A stretch of DNA of 64,000 nt, taken from assembly GCA_033032175.1 (NCBI GenBank), contig CM065325.1, positions 15,466,930 to 15,530,929 on the forward strand, given 5' to 3'. Positions 11,564 through 23,140 of the stretch are shown here, in pieces. A program made the position numbers and the translations under genes. How positions within the stretch are numbered: the stretch's first letter is position 1; the number at the start of each line of letters is the position of its first letter. The notes beneath the pieces were generated by a model. It saw only the letters and a program-made list of their open reading frames with translations. It did not search any database and had not been told where the DNA came from. The DNA comes from Saturnia japonica. Lineage: Eukaryota; Arthropoda; Insecta; Lepidoptera; Saturniidae.

Positions 11564-12089
11564 TTCAATGATTCAGCTCAGGTGTAGCCACGGTCTGTGA
11601 AGCCTGGACGACCTTAAACCACGACCTTTTTCGCACGTTCTTGTCGTACGTGATCCACTTTTCATCGTCAGTTATCAATCTCTTCAAAAACGGCTCGGTG
11701 TCATTACGTCTCAATAATGAATCGCAAATGAGTACACAGTTCATTAGGTTTCTTTCAGTGAGCTCGTGTGGCACCCAAATATCGAGCTTTTTGGTATAGC
11801 CAGCTATCTTCAAATGGGTTAAAACTGTTTTGTGGTCAATTTCCCGTTCTTTAGCTGTATCGTAACTACTGCTCCAATTTTTCAAAAATGGTGTCCATTG
11901 TCAGCGAGGTGCATCTTTAACATCAAAATTTCCGTACCGAAAACGTTTGAACCAACTTTGTGCTACTCTTACTGACACTGCGTTAGGTCCATAAACATCA
12001 CAATTTTTTTGCGCTGCTTAAGTTGCATTTTTGCCTTTTTTTAAATAATATTTTAAAGTGTATCGAATTTTTTCATTAGATTCACTCAT
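11564..12089 (-). pseudogene. Truncated irritans-type mariner transposase
   Basis: Mariner transposases cut and paste DNA at TA dinucleotides through a helix-turn-helix N-terminal domain and a DD34D catalytic domain. Starting at the ATG at 12,087-12,089, the minus strand reads MSESNEKIRYTLKYYLKKGK and continues through AQSWFKRFRYGNFDVKDA, then KLDIWVPHELTERN and LKRLITDDEKWITYDKN. The first catalytic Asp is therefore present within DDEKW. The frame is broken: a TAA follows KNAT near 12,018, a TGA lies at about 11,908, and the block between the two DNA-binding helices is shortened. The frame ends at about 11,565, before the HDNARPH and PYSPD catalytic blocks, so roughly half the protein is missing. 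The sequence type (VRKRSW, ITYDKN) is that of the irritans group, unlike the 13.3-kb element. I could not define terminal repeats. Confidence 0.85.
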
Positions 12090-13274
12090 TTTTACAGAAT
12101 GAAAAACAAATGAAAAATAGCGGGAAACAACTTTTTTTTGTTTTATCTTTTTATTTTTAATGTTACCAAAACCAGCCAGATACAAATAGTACAGCCAAAA
12201 AAATTTTATAACAAGTTTATACCTACTTTATGCGAAAACACTTTTTCCTCAACCAAATATATAGTTTAGTTCTCTCAAATTTTATGTTTTGAAGACCATA
12301 TATTGTTGTTCTTCGTTTAGATACTATTAGTTTGTTTGTGTTTCTTAAATAATATTTTAATGTATTTTTTTAAAGCTTATGTGTGAATGTAGATTATATT
12401 TAGGATGTTCTTTGATACATGTCATAAAGACGTCAATTTGCCTTATATTCATAATATTCGTCTTACTATATATATTTTTAGTGCAGAACTTAAACCTCCT
12501 CTATGATACGTAATTGTTCTTGGTTCCAGTTTACTTCCTTCAGTTTTGGTAGCTTCTCATGTTATGATCTGGGGGAGCTCTCCACTACTTTTCCCAGAAT
12601 AAGACTCTTCTTGGAAACCCGTCTACTAGAATTCCTTCTGACTTCTGGCTCCATGGCTAAAATACTAAGGTTGGAAATGTATACGTATCAGTGTGTTCAA
12701 GATTTTTCCTCTTAGGCTATATCAGCAATTAACATCAATTACGATTACGAAAATTTATTTGACTTGACCTTTCATTCTCTATTGACTTGCAACAGATCCT
12801 ATGGTGCATATCAAAATCTTTATTAAAATAACATTCTACAAAGCACTGAATATATCAATAAAGTATTATCGATAACAATTCAGTGAATTCGTTAGCAAAA
12901 ACATGTAAACAATCTACACCGAGTGATACTCCAACCATTGAGGTTAAATCCTTTGCGCTTTTAATCGACCTATCAGCCGTTCGTTTGGAAAGTGCGACTT
13001 TGTGCCGGAGTGTACTTGATAATATGAGTTAGCGCGCGGCGAACATAAAGGAGCGAGTTCAATTATCGTACCATCTCAATTTAATCCGTGTTGATTGCAT
13101 CTGCTCCGGCCGATTGACTTCCTACAAATCTACGATCATGCAGATTGGAACTATTCTGGATTAATCATTGCCATGCTCAAAGTTCGCAATATCTATTGAA
13201 AGTTCTTGTTTTCTGTTCTTTAAATCAAAAATCGACGTGTATAATTCAGTATACGTGACAGAAGTTAAATAATA
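12090..13274. other. Unannotated stretch with a GC-balanced island at about 12,940-13,150
   Basis: No coding signal. The island contains several TAATCC/CAATTA-type homeodomain-like cores and CATAAAGG, and it does not match any repeat in the window. It could be a conserved regulatory element, but a comparison with another genome would be needed to say so. Confidence 0.35.
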
Positions 13275-14556
13275 GGTCTTTACCTATGAAATTGCCGTTC
13301 TGCAGTACTGGCCATTTCAAATCAAAATAATATTTGTTTGGCTAAGAATTCTAATTTCAAATTAATTTTATTTTAAAAACATGGAATTCTTTTTCTAAAA
13401 GTAGTCATTTGTTTATTGATTAGTGTTACATTTTCATCGCATTTCAATCTTTTTTTGTCATCATGGATACGTTAAAAATTCGAGTAATTATGGAATATGA
13501 GTACCGTCGTAGCAGCAACGCGGCACAAGCGGCACACAACATCAACGACGTTTACGGAGCTAACACTATAAACTAACGCACCACCTGTTATTGGTTTGCT
13601 CGCTTCCGTTCTGGGAATTTCGACCTGAAAAATGAACCTCGCGGTCGTCCTTAGACTTTGGTCGACAATGACGAATTAAAGGCGATTGTGGAAGCTGATG
13701 ATACACAATCTACGGCTAAATTAGCAGCAGCTTTCGACGTTAGCGTCAAAACAATATTGGTCCATTTGCGTCAAATTGGCAAGGTAAAAAAGCTTGACAA
13801 ATGGGTGCCCCACGAACTCAATGATCGCCAGCGCGAAGTACGTGTCGAGACGTGCCTTGCACTGCTCAACAGACACACAAATGAAGGAATTTTGAACCGC
13901 ATTGTTACCTGCGATGAAAAATTGATTCTGTTTGATAACCGCAAGCGCTCAGCAAGTTGGTTGGATCCTGGTTCAGCACCTAAACAATGCCCTGAACGAA
14001 AACTTACCCCTAGAAAAGTGATGGTCACTGTTTGGTGGTCTAGTGCCGGTGTGATTCATCATAGCTTCTTACCAAACGGGGTGAGCATTACTGCAGATGT
14101 GTACTGTGAAGAACTGAACACAATGATGGAGAAGCTGGCACATCTCCAACCAGCATTGGTCAATCGCTCGTCTCCGATGCTCCTGCACGACAACGCGCGA
14201 CCTCATACTGCACAGCAGACGGTCTCCAAGTTGCAAGAACTGGGTTTGGAAGTTCTCCGTTATCCGCCCTACTCACCAGACTTTGCGCCTACTGACTACT
14301 ACTTTTCCTAGAATTTGGATAACTCCTTGGCGGGAAAAAAATTCAATACCCGAGAGGCAGTACAAAATGCCTTTGAAGAATTTGTTGCCTCCCGTCCAGC
14401 TGATTTCTTTAAGAAGGGCACCAATAAACTGCCAATGCGCTGGAAAAGATACATTGATTGCATGGGTGATTACTTCGATTAATACAAATAAAAAATACAT
14501 GAAAAAAATTAGTTTAAATTTTTTCATACAAAACGGCAATTTCATAGGTAAAAACC
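13275..14556 (+). mobile_element. Complete mariner element, 1,282 bp (cecropia/Hsmar1-like)
   Basis: The left end GGTCTTTACCTATGAAATTG (13,275) is matched by the reverse complement of the right end, GGTTTTTACCTATGAAATTG (ending 14,556). The terminal inverted repeats extend over about 27 bp with one mismatch in the first 26. A TA flanks each side (13,273-13,274 and 14,557-14,558), the mariner target duplication. The length is standard for a full-length mariner. It encodes a transposase in one frame broken by three stop codons. Terminal sequences resemble those of the two degenerate mariners at 38.3 and 60.8 kb, so all three appear to belong to one broad group. Confidence 0.95.
13463..14482 (+). 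pseudogene. Mariner transposase, full length but with three nonsense codons
   Basis: A single frame of 340 codons runs from ATG 13,463 to TAA 14,480-14,482 with no indel. It is interrupted by TAA at 13,574, TAG at 13,652 and TAG at 14,309. The N-terminal half reads MDTLKIRVIMEYEYRRSSNA and NAAQAAHNINDVYGA (first helix-turn-helix), then FARFRSGNFDLKNEPRGRP and a second DNA-binding segment ending KKLDKWVPHEL. Catalytic block residues follow: CDEKLILFDN (first Asp; the usual Trp after CDEK is Leu), LLHDNARPHT (second Asp) and YPPYSPDFAPTDYY (third Asp), giving the DD34D layout. The C-terminus ends KLPMRWKRYIDCMGDYFD. The type resembles Hsmar1/cecropia-group enzymes. At least two of the three stops are one transition away from a common sense codon, consistent with point-mutation decay after insertion. 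Confidence 0.92.
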
Positions 14557-16954
14557 TAATATTTGAGTCTTTTCTCATACTTTTCTAGCCTTTGTTACTT
14601 GAATTCGCACGTGTTTATGTTTATCTTATTATATCAAGCACACCTATCTCTCTCGAATTAAAGCATTTGTCTACCTTTTTGTCTCTCTGTAGCAAAATAC
14701 TTATTTTTCGTTGTTTTCTGCGTCAAAAATATTGCATTAAAAACGTACTATGAAATTTTATACTCAATGCTCCTAAAGAAGTTTCACAAAACTAACTAAA
14801 TGGGTCTTATAATGTAGTCAGATTTATAGGTAATATTTGGATTTAATTTAACCAAGAAAAGGATATACAAAAAGTACATATTATATTTCATAAGCTCTTT
14901 TTTAAGGATTGTATTATGTTGTTATACATTTGTTACCTTTGAAGTAAAAGGAAGTTTATAAGGAATCACGAAGGGATTATTTTCGAGAAGCCCTATTATT
15001 GGCAAGACATAATTTTTTTTAAATTATAGCTTCAGATACTATATATTAAGTTTTAATTATTACTTATGAATAATGATTATTCCAACCCAATGATTAAATA
15101 AAGTTTGTCGCAAGTCAAACAAAAAAAGCCATATTCGTTTGAAAATAAAAATGTGGTATGTGTGAACGGAGTGCCAGTTTAACCTTTCTATTATATTTCG
15201 TTCATTCTTTGAATGTATTAAATATATAAAGATTTTTTTTTTATTTACCTATAATAATGCAACATGTAACATGGTTTATGGGTTATATTTTATAGAATTT
15301 GAATACTTTTTTCGATAGAATTATATATTATTAAATGTACTTGATTATTTTTGTAACTAAATTCCTTAACTGTAGTTTATAACTGGATTATCAAACGGTA
15401 TATAAATTTTTCGTATCTTGAAATGGTGTGAATTACTTAAAGTCCATTTGGTACCAACTTATTAAAAAATATTAGATACCGTTGTTTGATTCTAAATAAA
15501 TTATTTTTGACACAATACAATATTTTTGATATAACATCACCGAAATAACAGACGTACCATAAATTCGAGAAACTATAACAAAAGGGGAATTACCCCTTGT
15601 AAATAATCGTTTATGAAATCGTTTTATTTTTTATTAATGTCAATTTACTGTTACCCTATTACATGACTAATGTATACTCACGGAGTATAGGAGTTGTACT
15701 TATACAGTACCCAAGATATGATTCTTATACTCTTTTACTTCTTACAATACATCTGCAGTTAACGCAACTTTGCAGTCTTCTACTGTATCGAAACCAAAGT
15801 TTTCTTATATATAAGAATTATTTGGTTTGAGTAAAGAAAAAACAATTTTTATCTTGGTTAATTGGTCTATTATTATAGAGTATTGATTATCTATCGACAT
15901 CTCGCTGTCTATCGCCAAACTAAACAATAAACATACTACGGCAAATACCACTAGGGACCTTGTTGGTACCAAGATAGGAGACGTCGAAGCAAGTCACTCA
16001 GATTATTCTTTTATAGTATCTCGGTAATTTAACGGTACTGTCCCTGAAGGTGAGCACAGCATAATCCAAACACAACGACGGTCACCGTAAAGAATGAGAA
16101 TTATACAAATCAACTTTCATAATTATCTAGGTTTTTGTTAAGCTCTGCATACGACAAGCTACGAAACTGGCTATCAGCAATCCATTTTAAAGTAATATGA
16201 CAAAATTATAGCATCAAGATATCATTTTTAAAGAAGGTACAACTGATAGGGCGTAGAAAACTTTTGCACCTTGTTCGGCATTCGAAGATTCTGAGACCCC
16301 TTACACCATTCTTACTAGATCGATACAATTTAACTAACAACAATCCAGCTGAATCTTATAAAGGGTTACGAACAAAAGGTCCAGGCTAAAGCCATTCAAT
16401 AAATTTCCCTCCATTGTTAGACTATAAACATTCTAAACACGATCTCGAACGGATTTATAGCTTTTGATTCAGCCTTTAGGTAACAATAACTCGTTGTGAA
16501 TTGATTTTGACTAATTAAACAGTTTTATTGCCAGTCTAGGTCGGTGGAACTGGAACGGGTGGGACCAATGATTTAAGAATAATTTATTACCTGTCGCCCC
16601 GGATTCTAGGGAAATACAAATGTCTTGCAAAGACCGAGAGTCTTAGATATGTTTATTGCAAACGATTCGGTTGCTATCTTTACGTTATTGTTTTCTGTAT
16701 TTACTCTTCTAAGATATTTTTCTATTTCTATTTAAAGTACGAAAAAATTACGTTTGAGAAAGTAACATATAAATAATATGCTAGCATCACTCCAGACAAA
16801 AAATTTACTATGCATGTAAGTAAATCATTATTGGAAACTAATATAAATAATAACTGATCGTATTTATGAATGTTAAGATACTGCGATTTAATATTCACTT
16901 AAATATTATTTTATACAACTACGGTAGTAAATACGTAGGTATTACTAGTATCAA
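14557..16954. other. AT-rich stretch, no gene recognised
   Basis: No open frame or RNA gene recognised. A block at about 16,045-16,100 (CAGCATAATCCAAACACAAC, then GGTCACCGTAAAG) resembles one at about 19,570-19,620 and is probably the remnant of a short repeat. Confidence 0.4.
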
Positions 16955-17255
16955 CCTTTCTGGACCTCTTACCCTTTCTGGAAACTCTACTTACTGTATA
17001 ACACAATGCTATTTGCCTACGCTGTTCCTTAGGGTGGAGCGTGTTCCAACAGTCGGGCTGTCCCAAGTAAAGATAAATCTTCAAAGAAATTTCTCTGTGC
17101 CTTACCTTTCTTCAAAACTTTTCCATCACTTCCTCATAAAGCTCTGGAAATTCTACTCACTGTGGGAACATAAAGCTATTGGGCTGCGCTCTTCTGTAGG
17201 GTGGAGGGATATTCTCCAGTCGGGCTCGTCCAAGTAAAGAGAAATCTTTAAAAAA
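16955..17255 (+). repeat. Tandem dimer of the family C repeat 3' end
   Basis: Two units follow one another. Unit 1 (about 16,978-17,092) has CTGGAAACTCTACTTACTGT, AGGGTGGAGCGTG, CAGTCGGGCTG and CCAAGTAAAGATAAATCTTC. Unit 2 (about 17,139-17,255) has CTGGAAATTCTACTCACTGT, AGGGTGGAGGGATATTCTCC, CAGTCGGGCTCG and CCAAGTAAAGAGAAATCTTT. The match is high enough that a local duplication or dimeric insertion is likely. An open frame across it (16,866-17,237) is incidental. Confidence 0.7.
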
Positions 17256-17269
17256 AAATCGAAGAACTT

Positions 17270-17301
17270 CTCTTTAACTCTCTTTCTCTCTCTCTCTCTC
17301 T
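17270..17301. repeat. TC-rich microsatellite
   Basis: An interrupted (TC)n run ending in TCTCTCTCTCTCTCT lies directly after the repeat dimer and its A-rich tail. Confidence 0.85.
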
Positions 17302-17549
17302 TAGTATTTTTTTTGCTAAAAATTAAACTTCAATGGAACAAAGTAAAATTAATAAAGGTTTCATCAAATACAGTAACGTCATTAAAGTTAACTGAATTTC
17401 TGGTTGATTTAATTCTTTATGACTGCGCGTTTTGGTCATCTACAATTTCATTTCTCGTTGTTTTGCACGTAATTAAAGCAAAAACGAAACAGCAAATGGA
17501 AGCAGACTTGCATACAAAGCAAAAAAAAACAACCAATATTTAGCAAAAA

Positions 17550-17725
17550 ATAAATCCAAATCCAATGTCAATGAAATTAAAATGATACCATTCTTGATAT
17601 ATTTCGCTTTTCAACAAAAAAATAATTGTCTAAATCGATTGATAAACAAAAAAGTTATGGCTGAACAGATAAAAAAATATATATTCGAATTTAGAGCCTC
17701 TTCCTATTTTTGTATTTGGTTAATA
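17550..17725 (+). repeat. Family D repeat tail, copy 2
   Basis: Shared blocks: AATGTCAATGAAATTAAAAT, CAACAAAAAAATAATTGTCT, GTTATGGCTGAACAGAT, ATATTCGAATTTAGAGCCTC and a GGTTAATAAA end. It matches copies at 1.4, 46.0 and 49.3 kb. Confidence 0.65.
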
Positions 17726-18320
17726 AATGCCACAAAAAAAAAAACTATAATAGTGAGGACTTAAATAGGACTGTAATATTGAAAACCATTTTGTTAATAT
17801 AATTTCTCAATAACACAATGACGTATTTGAAAGCACTTAATAGAAAATTATTTATGGAAACGTAAATTTGATGAAATAATTTACTCGGCAGCTTTCGTGT
17901 GTTCTCCATTATGTTCAGTCGAGTGGTCAAGAGGGGATTGTTCTTGGAAATCAGCTTAGGGCGTACCTACAATATTGTCCTTCATATTTGTATATATTAC
18001 ACATTCTTACATAATGTTGTGAGAAGTAATGTATCTTCTCTCCGTATATTATTAGTGTTTTGATATCTCGAGGAGCACTCATCCGATTTACGTGATTGTT
18101 TATTCTCTCTTATTCTCTGAATAGGGTTTTGTATAATATATTTTTGGTATGTTCGTTAAAATACCTTTAATGTTGAATGAAAACAGAAACGAAAAAATAT
18201 AATCTCTACTGCTTTCACTTCTAGGAATCTTCTAGACAGTTCATTAGGAAGTAATATAAAGCAGTAATTAGTTTTTTCAATAAAAAGGTATCATATTAAT
18301 TTGCTTTTGCTATATATTAT
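17726..18320. other. AT-rich stretch, nothing recognised
   Basis: No gene, RNA gene or matching repeat seen. Confidence 0.35.
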
Positions 18321-18810
18321 ACTAGCGATATGCCTGCGGGTTCGTACGCATTTTTACTGGGCATTAATTATTTACATCCCGTAATTTTATTTTTACTCAT
18401 ATTTTTGACAATTCATATGTCGTATCAATTGAGGGATGGCATGTATTTTTTCGTGTACAATTTTCATCTAAATCGGTTGAAAATGAGTAACTGTATTCTA
18501 CGATTACTTTTTTTTACTTTTAACGATTTCTACAAGTAATGTTGACAATTATCGAAGTTTATCAAAATCGGTTAAGAATTAATGAATACAATATTTTATG
18601 GAAATTTTTTTTTTTTACGATTTTTTAAGAATAATATTGAAATTTTTTATATCCTATCAATTGACCAATGATATAAGTATCCCGTGTCCAAAATTTCATA
18701 AGAATCGGGCAAGCCTTTTTTGAGTTAAATCGGGAAATATAAACACAGACAGACAGGCAGAAAAGAAGTGTTATTGATTTTTCAACATTTGAAATCGCTA
18801 ATTAGTATTT
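18321..18810 (+). repeat. Family F repeat, copy 2
   Basis: Begins ACTAGCGATATGCCTGCGGG. Towards the 3' end it has TTCATAAGAATCGGGCAAGC and then ACACAGACAGACAGGCAG, the same layout as the 6.9-7.8 kb copy (CCATAAAAATCAATCAAGAC then ACACACAGACAAACATAC). The 3' boundary is uncertain. A 69-codon frame within it has no motif. Confidence 0.5.
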
Positions 18811-20204
18811 CGATTAGACATTTATTCCTCGTACGATATTTAAAAACTGGTTGTATTATTATGATGTGAATTTGTCATTATCTCCTTTATACTACCTCAA
18901 CATCGGTAGGATATCCGAAAACAATAAAACGCATGGACGATTTTAATCCTTTAAGGTTTTGCCCTACCGAGCGTTAAGTCTTGTTTTTGCTTCATTAATC
19001 TAATACCACATTTGTAATTGTTTGTGGTAGACGCGGTTTTTACGGCTCCGTGAACAGTCCCTTGTTATACGTTCGCAATTGTCTTATTAATGTGTTATTG
19101 CGTCATGATACACCAATTTACATGATCCCGCATGATATATAATATTATAGTGTAATAATAATAATATATAGATACATAAGATGTCTAAAAACAGAAATAG
19201 AAGAACGAGATTAAAGGTTACGGTTACACTTTCAGAATGTAAGAAGTTAATTTTTTATAGTAACACGGTAAATTGACGATACTGTCTTTAGCGGAGGTGA
19301 GGAACAGAGAGTAAAGTTCCTCATCCGCCATAGAAAAGGGAGGATCCTCCGGCCAGACGGGTGCTATGTCTGGCGGGCAGCTGCCCCGACTGTTGTAATC
19401 GGGTTCTTGTATATATACTCAACGATAGAGTGAATTTCTATAGCGCAATGTGGGATAGTAGGATGCGTCCTATGTGGCTCGATAGATGTCGCTATGTGTC
19501 GCTACGTAGTTGTGTCGATGCGTTGATGCGTCAGTTGTGGCGAGAGATGTCGCTACACTGTCCTTGATGGTAAAGCAGTACAATTCTAAACACAACGGCG
19601 ACCACCGAGAGATCGTAATTCGATGCCGGCCTGCATAAATTTAACTTGATGTACACAGGCAGATTTCGAAAAGTGTAAAAGCAAACTACCGACTAACCTT
19701 ACCATCCACGCTATCACCATTTACTCTTTTGTAACTCAACAGAGTGCCCAACGAGCAGGTGAGGTTGACTTGGATGATGTCTTAGTTGTAATTCGATACC
19801 CCAAAATGATGTGAACAAATCATACCTAGTTAAGAAGCGGAAGAAAACTGTTTGAGTGTCCTAAGAATCTGTAATGGAGTGTTTTAAAGTGGAGCATGGA
19901 ACACATACTCCACCCAGCATCGCACTAGAAGGGTCAAATAACTACCCAAACCATCTTTACTTGCATATGGTTAGTACTGCTGAAAAACAAAACAAATTAT
20001 TAAAAAGGAAACAAAAATTCCGACTGCAACAAAACACGCCTGCCTAAAAATATTTCTCTATATTTGCTTTTTATTTGATTGTCGGATGTCGTACTCAAAA
20101 ATTATATAGCCTGTGTCACGCTACAATTAAGACGAATCTAACGACACCTCGTATGCTAACATCCATCAAGCCGTTTAGGTTACAGAGCATGCCAAAGAAT
20201 AGAT
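18811..20204. other. Unannotated stretch, more GC-rich at 19,280-19,800
   Basis: The 19,350-19,570 region has near-tandem motifs (GATGTCGCTA, TGCGTTGATGCGTCAG, repeated GTCGCTA) and an open frame of 68 codons without a recognisable domain. A box B-like GTAATTCGATGCCGG at about 19,616 suggests an old SINE head. Nothing more can be said. Confidence 0.35.
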
Positions 20205-20272
20205 ATACACATACATACATTCATACGTTCGAAAAACCCTGGCCCTCCTTTTTTGCTGTCGGTTAAAATGTG
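20205..20272 (+). repeat. Fragment of a LINE-like 3' tail
   Basis: ACACATACATACATTCATAC followed by CCCTGGCCCTCCTTTTTTGC and TGTCGGTTAAA. This has the layout of the family D tail (cat-rich tract, CCTCC, T run, GTCGGTTAAA) and is probably a diverged relative. Confidence 0.45.
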
Positions 20273-20982
20273 TAGTTGGAATGGAAATGTCTCTTCTCGT
20301 TGGATAAAAATTTTCAATAATAATACAATACAATATCTTTAATTATCTGAATATGGACAATACAGGTTTTGAATTAATAAAAAGAGTTGCATCATATTCT
20401 GCCATTTGTGGCGTGCAAATTAATAAACAATTAAATGAATATTAAGTTACATACTCATTACAAAAAATTATATCATAATATTAAATATTTTAAAAAATAT
20501 GTCCAAACTAGTTATTGTTAATAATAATTATTGAAACACATTTATCACACAATTATTACATTAAGAAATGTTCTATTATTTTGAATTATATAAAAATGTA
20601 ATTTAAAAATTCATTAATGTTGTAATAACACTTACAATTGAGTAAATCCTTTAAATATTTTCTAAATTAGTATAAGTCTAATTGTTTATAAGTATTTAGT
20701 ATTTTGTTATAGTCTTGTGCTATATAAAAAATACTTTTCTATATAGGAACAGTCCTAGAGCTGCGAATACATAACTGAGAATCATCACGTATGTTACGAG
20801 TAACTAAATTTCAAAGCCGCAGAAAGTATTGAAGATTTTGCTGTAGAAAAGAGAAACCTCCAGTATGTAAAGAGACTGCAGTGTTATAGTATTCATATTA
20901 GAAATTGAATAACCCCAAGAAAATAATTATTAAGTGAATTAATAATTACCAGAAAATTGAAATTGACGCTATATTTATAATT
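20273..20982. other. AT-rich stretch left of the retrotransposon
   Basis: No gene seen. It ends with ATCTC at 20,983-20,987, the left copy of the retrotransposon target duplication. Confidence 0.5.
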
Positions 20983-20987
20983 ATCTC

Positions 20988-21662
20988 TATTGTGAATAAA
21001 AGGACGTCCACAATATTTTAATGTGTGCTAAATTAATAGCGCTTGTTTTATTCTTGTTTCTTACAAAGTTACAGTAGTTCGTAGTAACAATGTGGTTTCT
21101 TAATAACGTTCTTGACTGTAGTTTGCTTGTAGATTCGCTGCTTGCTGTTGCTGGTGTTGTGGTGTTTCTCGAACTGATCGCTCGCTGCTTGCTGTTGTTG
21201 TAGTGTTTCTCGAACTGATCGTAGATTCGCTGCTTGCTGTTGTTGTAGTGTTTCTCGAACTGATCGCAGTACTGCCGCCCTCTCCGCTATATTTAACCTC
21301 GCCCTTTGCCTCGCAACCGGTAGTGCGATGGATTCCGTGCGGGGCGTCGCTCAGCCAATGAGCGCGCACGCCCTGTGTGCGCGCTCTCGGCAGTACCATG
21401 AGTCACCATGCCAGATGTTCCGAGTCTGGCATGGTTCATCCTTACAACTAGTGAAATTTATACATTTAAACTTACAACTAGCTATATTCTTATTATAATC
21501 GTTTTAAAATACACATATTCACACATATTCAGTTCATATTATTATATCTATTTCTAACACGTATTTATAAACCTTATTCCTAACACGTATTATTTCATTT
21601 ATTTGTTCATTCTATACTATTAGACTATTGTTATTCGCTCGCCCCGCTCGCTGTCCGCAACA
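20988..21662 (-). repeat. 3' LTR of the BEL/Pao element
   Basis: 675 bp. By eye it shows no difference from the copy at 25,723-26,397. It contains a TATA-like CTATATTTAA (21,287-21,296; minus sense TTAAATATAG), initiator TCAGTT on the minus strand about 31 nt downstream (21,258-21,263), an inverted CCAAT box near 21,354, a polyadenylation signal AATAAA (plus TTTATT near 21,048), a triple tandem repeat at 21,131-21,266 and two perfect hairpins upstream of the TATA box. Confidence 0.95.
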
Positions 21663-21663
21663 G

Positions 21664-21673
21664 TTCTCCCCCC
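21664..21673 (-). other. Polypurine tract
   Basis: The minus strand reads GGGGGGAGAA one base before the 3' LTR, the position of the plus-strand DNA primer in LTR elements. Confidence 0.85.
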
Positions 21674-21691
21674 GGCGTAGCCTGCGCAGCC

Positions 21692-22379
21692 TCACTCTCC
21701 TCTCAGGACGGCGAGCTTCGTCGTCGGGCGCCGGAACACACCGCTCCTCGTCTTCACGTCGGCGCTCCGCACTCCTCCATCTGGTCCGGTGTAGGTTCTC
21801 GTGACGATTCCGCGCGGCCAGGTGTTGCGCGGCAAGGCGGAGTCGACAACCACGACCAAGTCCCCGACGTTCAGAGGGCGCGTGCTGTCAGCTGAGTTCC
21901 CGCGTGGCGCCAATGTAGGAAGGTACTCCCTTAACCCAGCGCCGCCAGAAATGATCGGCGAGCGCCTGGGTTGCTCGCCAGGTACGCCTGTCCGCCGTGT
22001 CGCAGGTCCCCGTCGTAGGCATACCCGTCGAACTCCCAAGCAGAAAATGGTTGGGAGTGATCGCCTCTGGGTCCCGCGGGTCGACGCTCACGTGCATTAG
22101 AGGCCGCGCGTTAATCGAATGCTCGACCTCCGCGAGCACGGTTTGGAGCACCTCTTCTTTAGGCGCACGCTCGTTCAAAGTGGCGGCGAGCGCGGTTTTT
22201 ACCGACCGCACTAGCCGCTCCCATGCACCTCCCTGGTTAGGCGCGCCGGGCGGGATGTAGCACCACTCGACGCTGTACTGTAGCCCCTACCCCCGTAGCG
22301 CAGGTGCCCATTCGGCGTAGGCGGCGCGTAGCTCGGTGTCCGCCCCACGGAAGTTGGTCGCGTTATCGCTGTAGTGGCT
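21692..22379 (-). pseudogene. Integrase C-terminal half of the BEL/Pao element, broken
   Basis: It begins within the integrase core (YSDNATNFRGAD, containing a catalytic-type Asp) and continues through GGAWERLVRSVKT, EHSINARPLMHVSVDPRDPE and ITPNHFLLG. An in-frame TAG lies at 22,287-22,289. A frame change at about 21,938 separates the core from the C-terminal DNA-binding domain (LNVGDLVVVVDSALPRNTWP, ending near KLAVLRGE at 21,692). The first catalytic Asp and the zinc finger are lost through the deletion. The 3' end abuts the purine tract and 3' LTR. Confidence 0.88.
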
Positions 22380-23140
22380 GAGTAAGCCGAGCGGGTCATA
22401 GATTGATATAACCGCACTCAGAGCTTCTCGCTTTGTAGGTGCCCGCTTGCGTGCGCGTACATCGGCTGGTACCCGATGCATGGACGTGTTAAACCCTAGT
22501 TCATCTGTAGCTGCATTCCAGTATAGGCCCAGGATCTTTTCTTGTTCATGCCCGCCAAGTTATGTGGGCGATCGTGCGCGTAGCTTGTCCGATGTTCCAC
22601 TGAGTACGCTCGCTCGGTTGCTGCTCCATCCGCGTAACGTAAAGCCGGCTACTGCGTGGACTTCTTGTATTTCCCTTATAGTGTGGATAGCTGTTTCTTC
22701 ATCGTCGTAGCTATCCACCAGGTCGTCTGCGTTATTGCCTTGAACACGTCTGGATGCGTTCGTGCATGCTTTTCAGCGTTGCGGTCGCGTACACTGTGTG
22801 CTATGAACGGTGAGCTTGCTGCGCCGAATATCAACGATCTCATTTTATATTTCTGTGGCGGCTTGTTCCGGTCGTTGCCTCGCCACAGAAATTGTTGTGC
22901 CGGCTGGTCCGCTTCGCGTATTCGTATTCTCAGAAACATTTCCTCTATATCAGCAGTGACGGCGACGGGCTTCTCTCTGAACCGGAATAAAATCCCCTGC
23001 AGCGATCGTAGCAGGTCCGGTCCCTCTAATAACTCGTCGTTTAAACTCGTAGTTCCACTGCGTGCTGCGGCATCGAATACTACTCGTAGCTTGCCGACTT
23101 TGTTCGGGTTGAATACAGCGAAGTGAGGTAAAACCAGCTG
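22380..23140 (-). pseudogene. Reverse transcriptase remnant of the BEL/Pao element
   Basis: The palm and fingers region is recognisable in two frames. After the break at about 23,138 one frame reads through blocks such as FLRIRIREADQPAQQFLW and SLIFGAASSPF. It fails again at about 22,735, at the place where the catalytic YxDD motif should be: the ADDLVDSYDDEE residues downstream are in a different frame and the aromatic residue before DD is not present. The third segment reaches KREALSAVISIYDPLGLLS, typical of the region after the polymerase domain. There it is joined directly to integrase core sequence at about 22,378. RNase H, the zinc-binding integrase N-terminus and the first part of the integrase core are absent. 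No active enzyme can come from this copy. Confidence 0.88.

Noticed and set aside
21100..21399. 99-codon frame repeated in both LTRs
   Set aside because: It runs through the tandem repeat of the LTR and is read with the promoter; it is a by-product of the repeat, not a gene.
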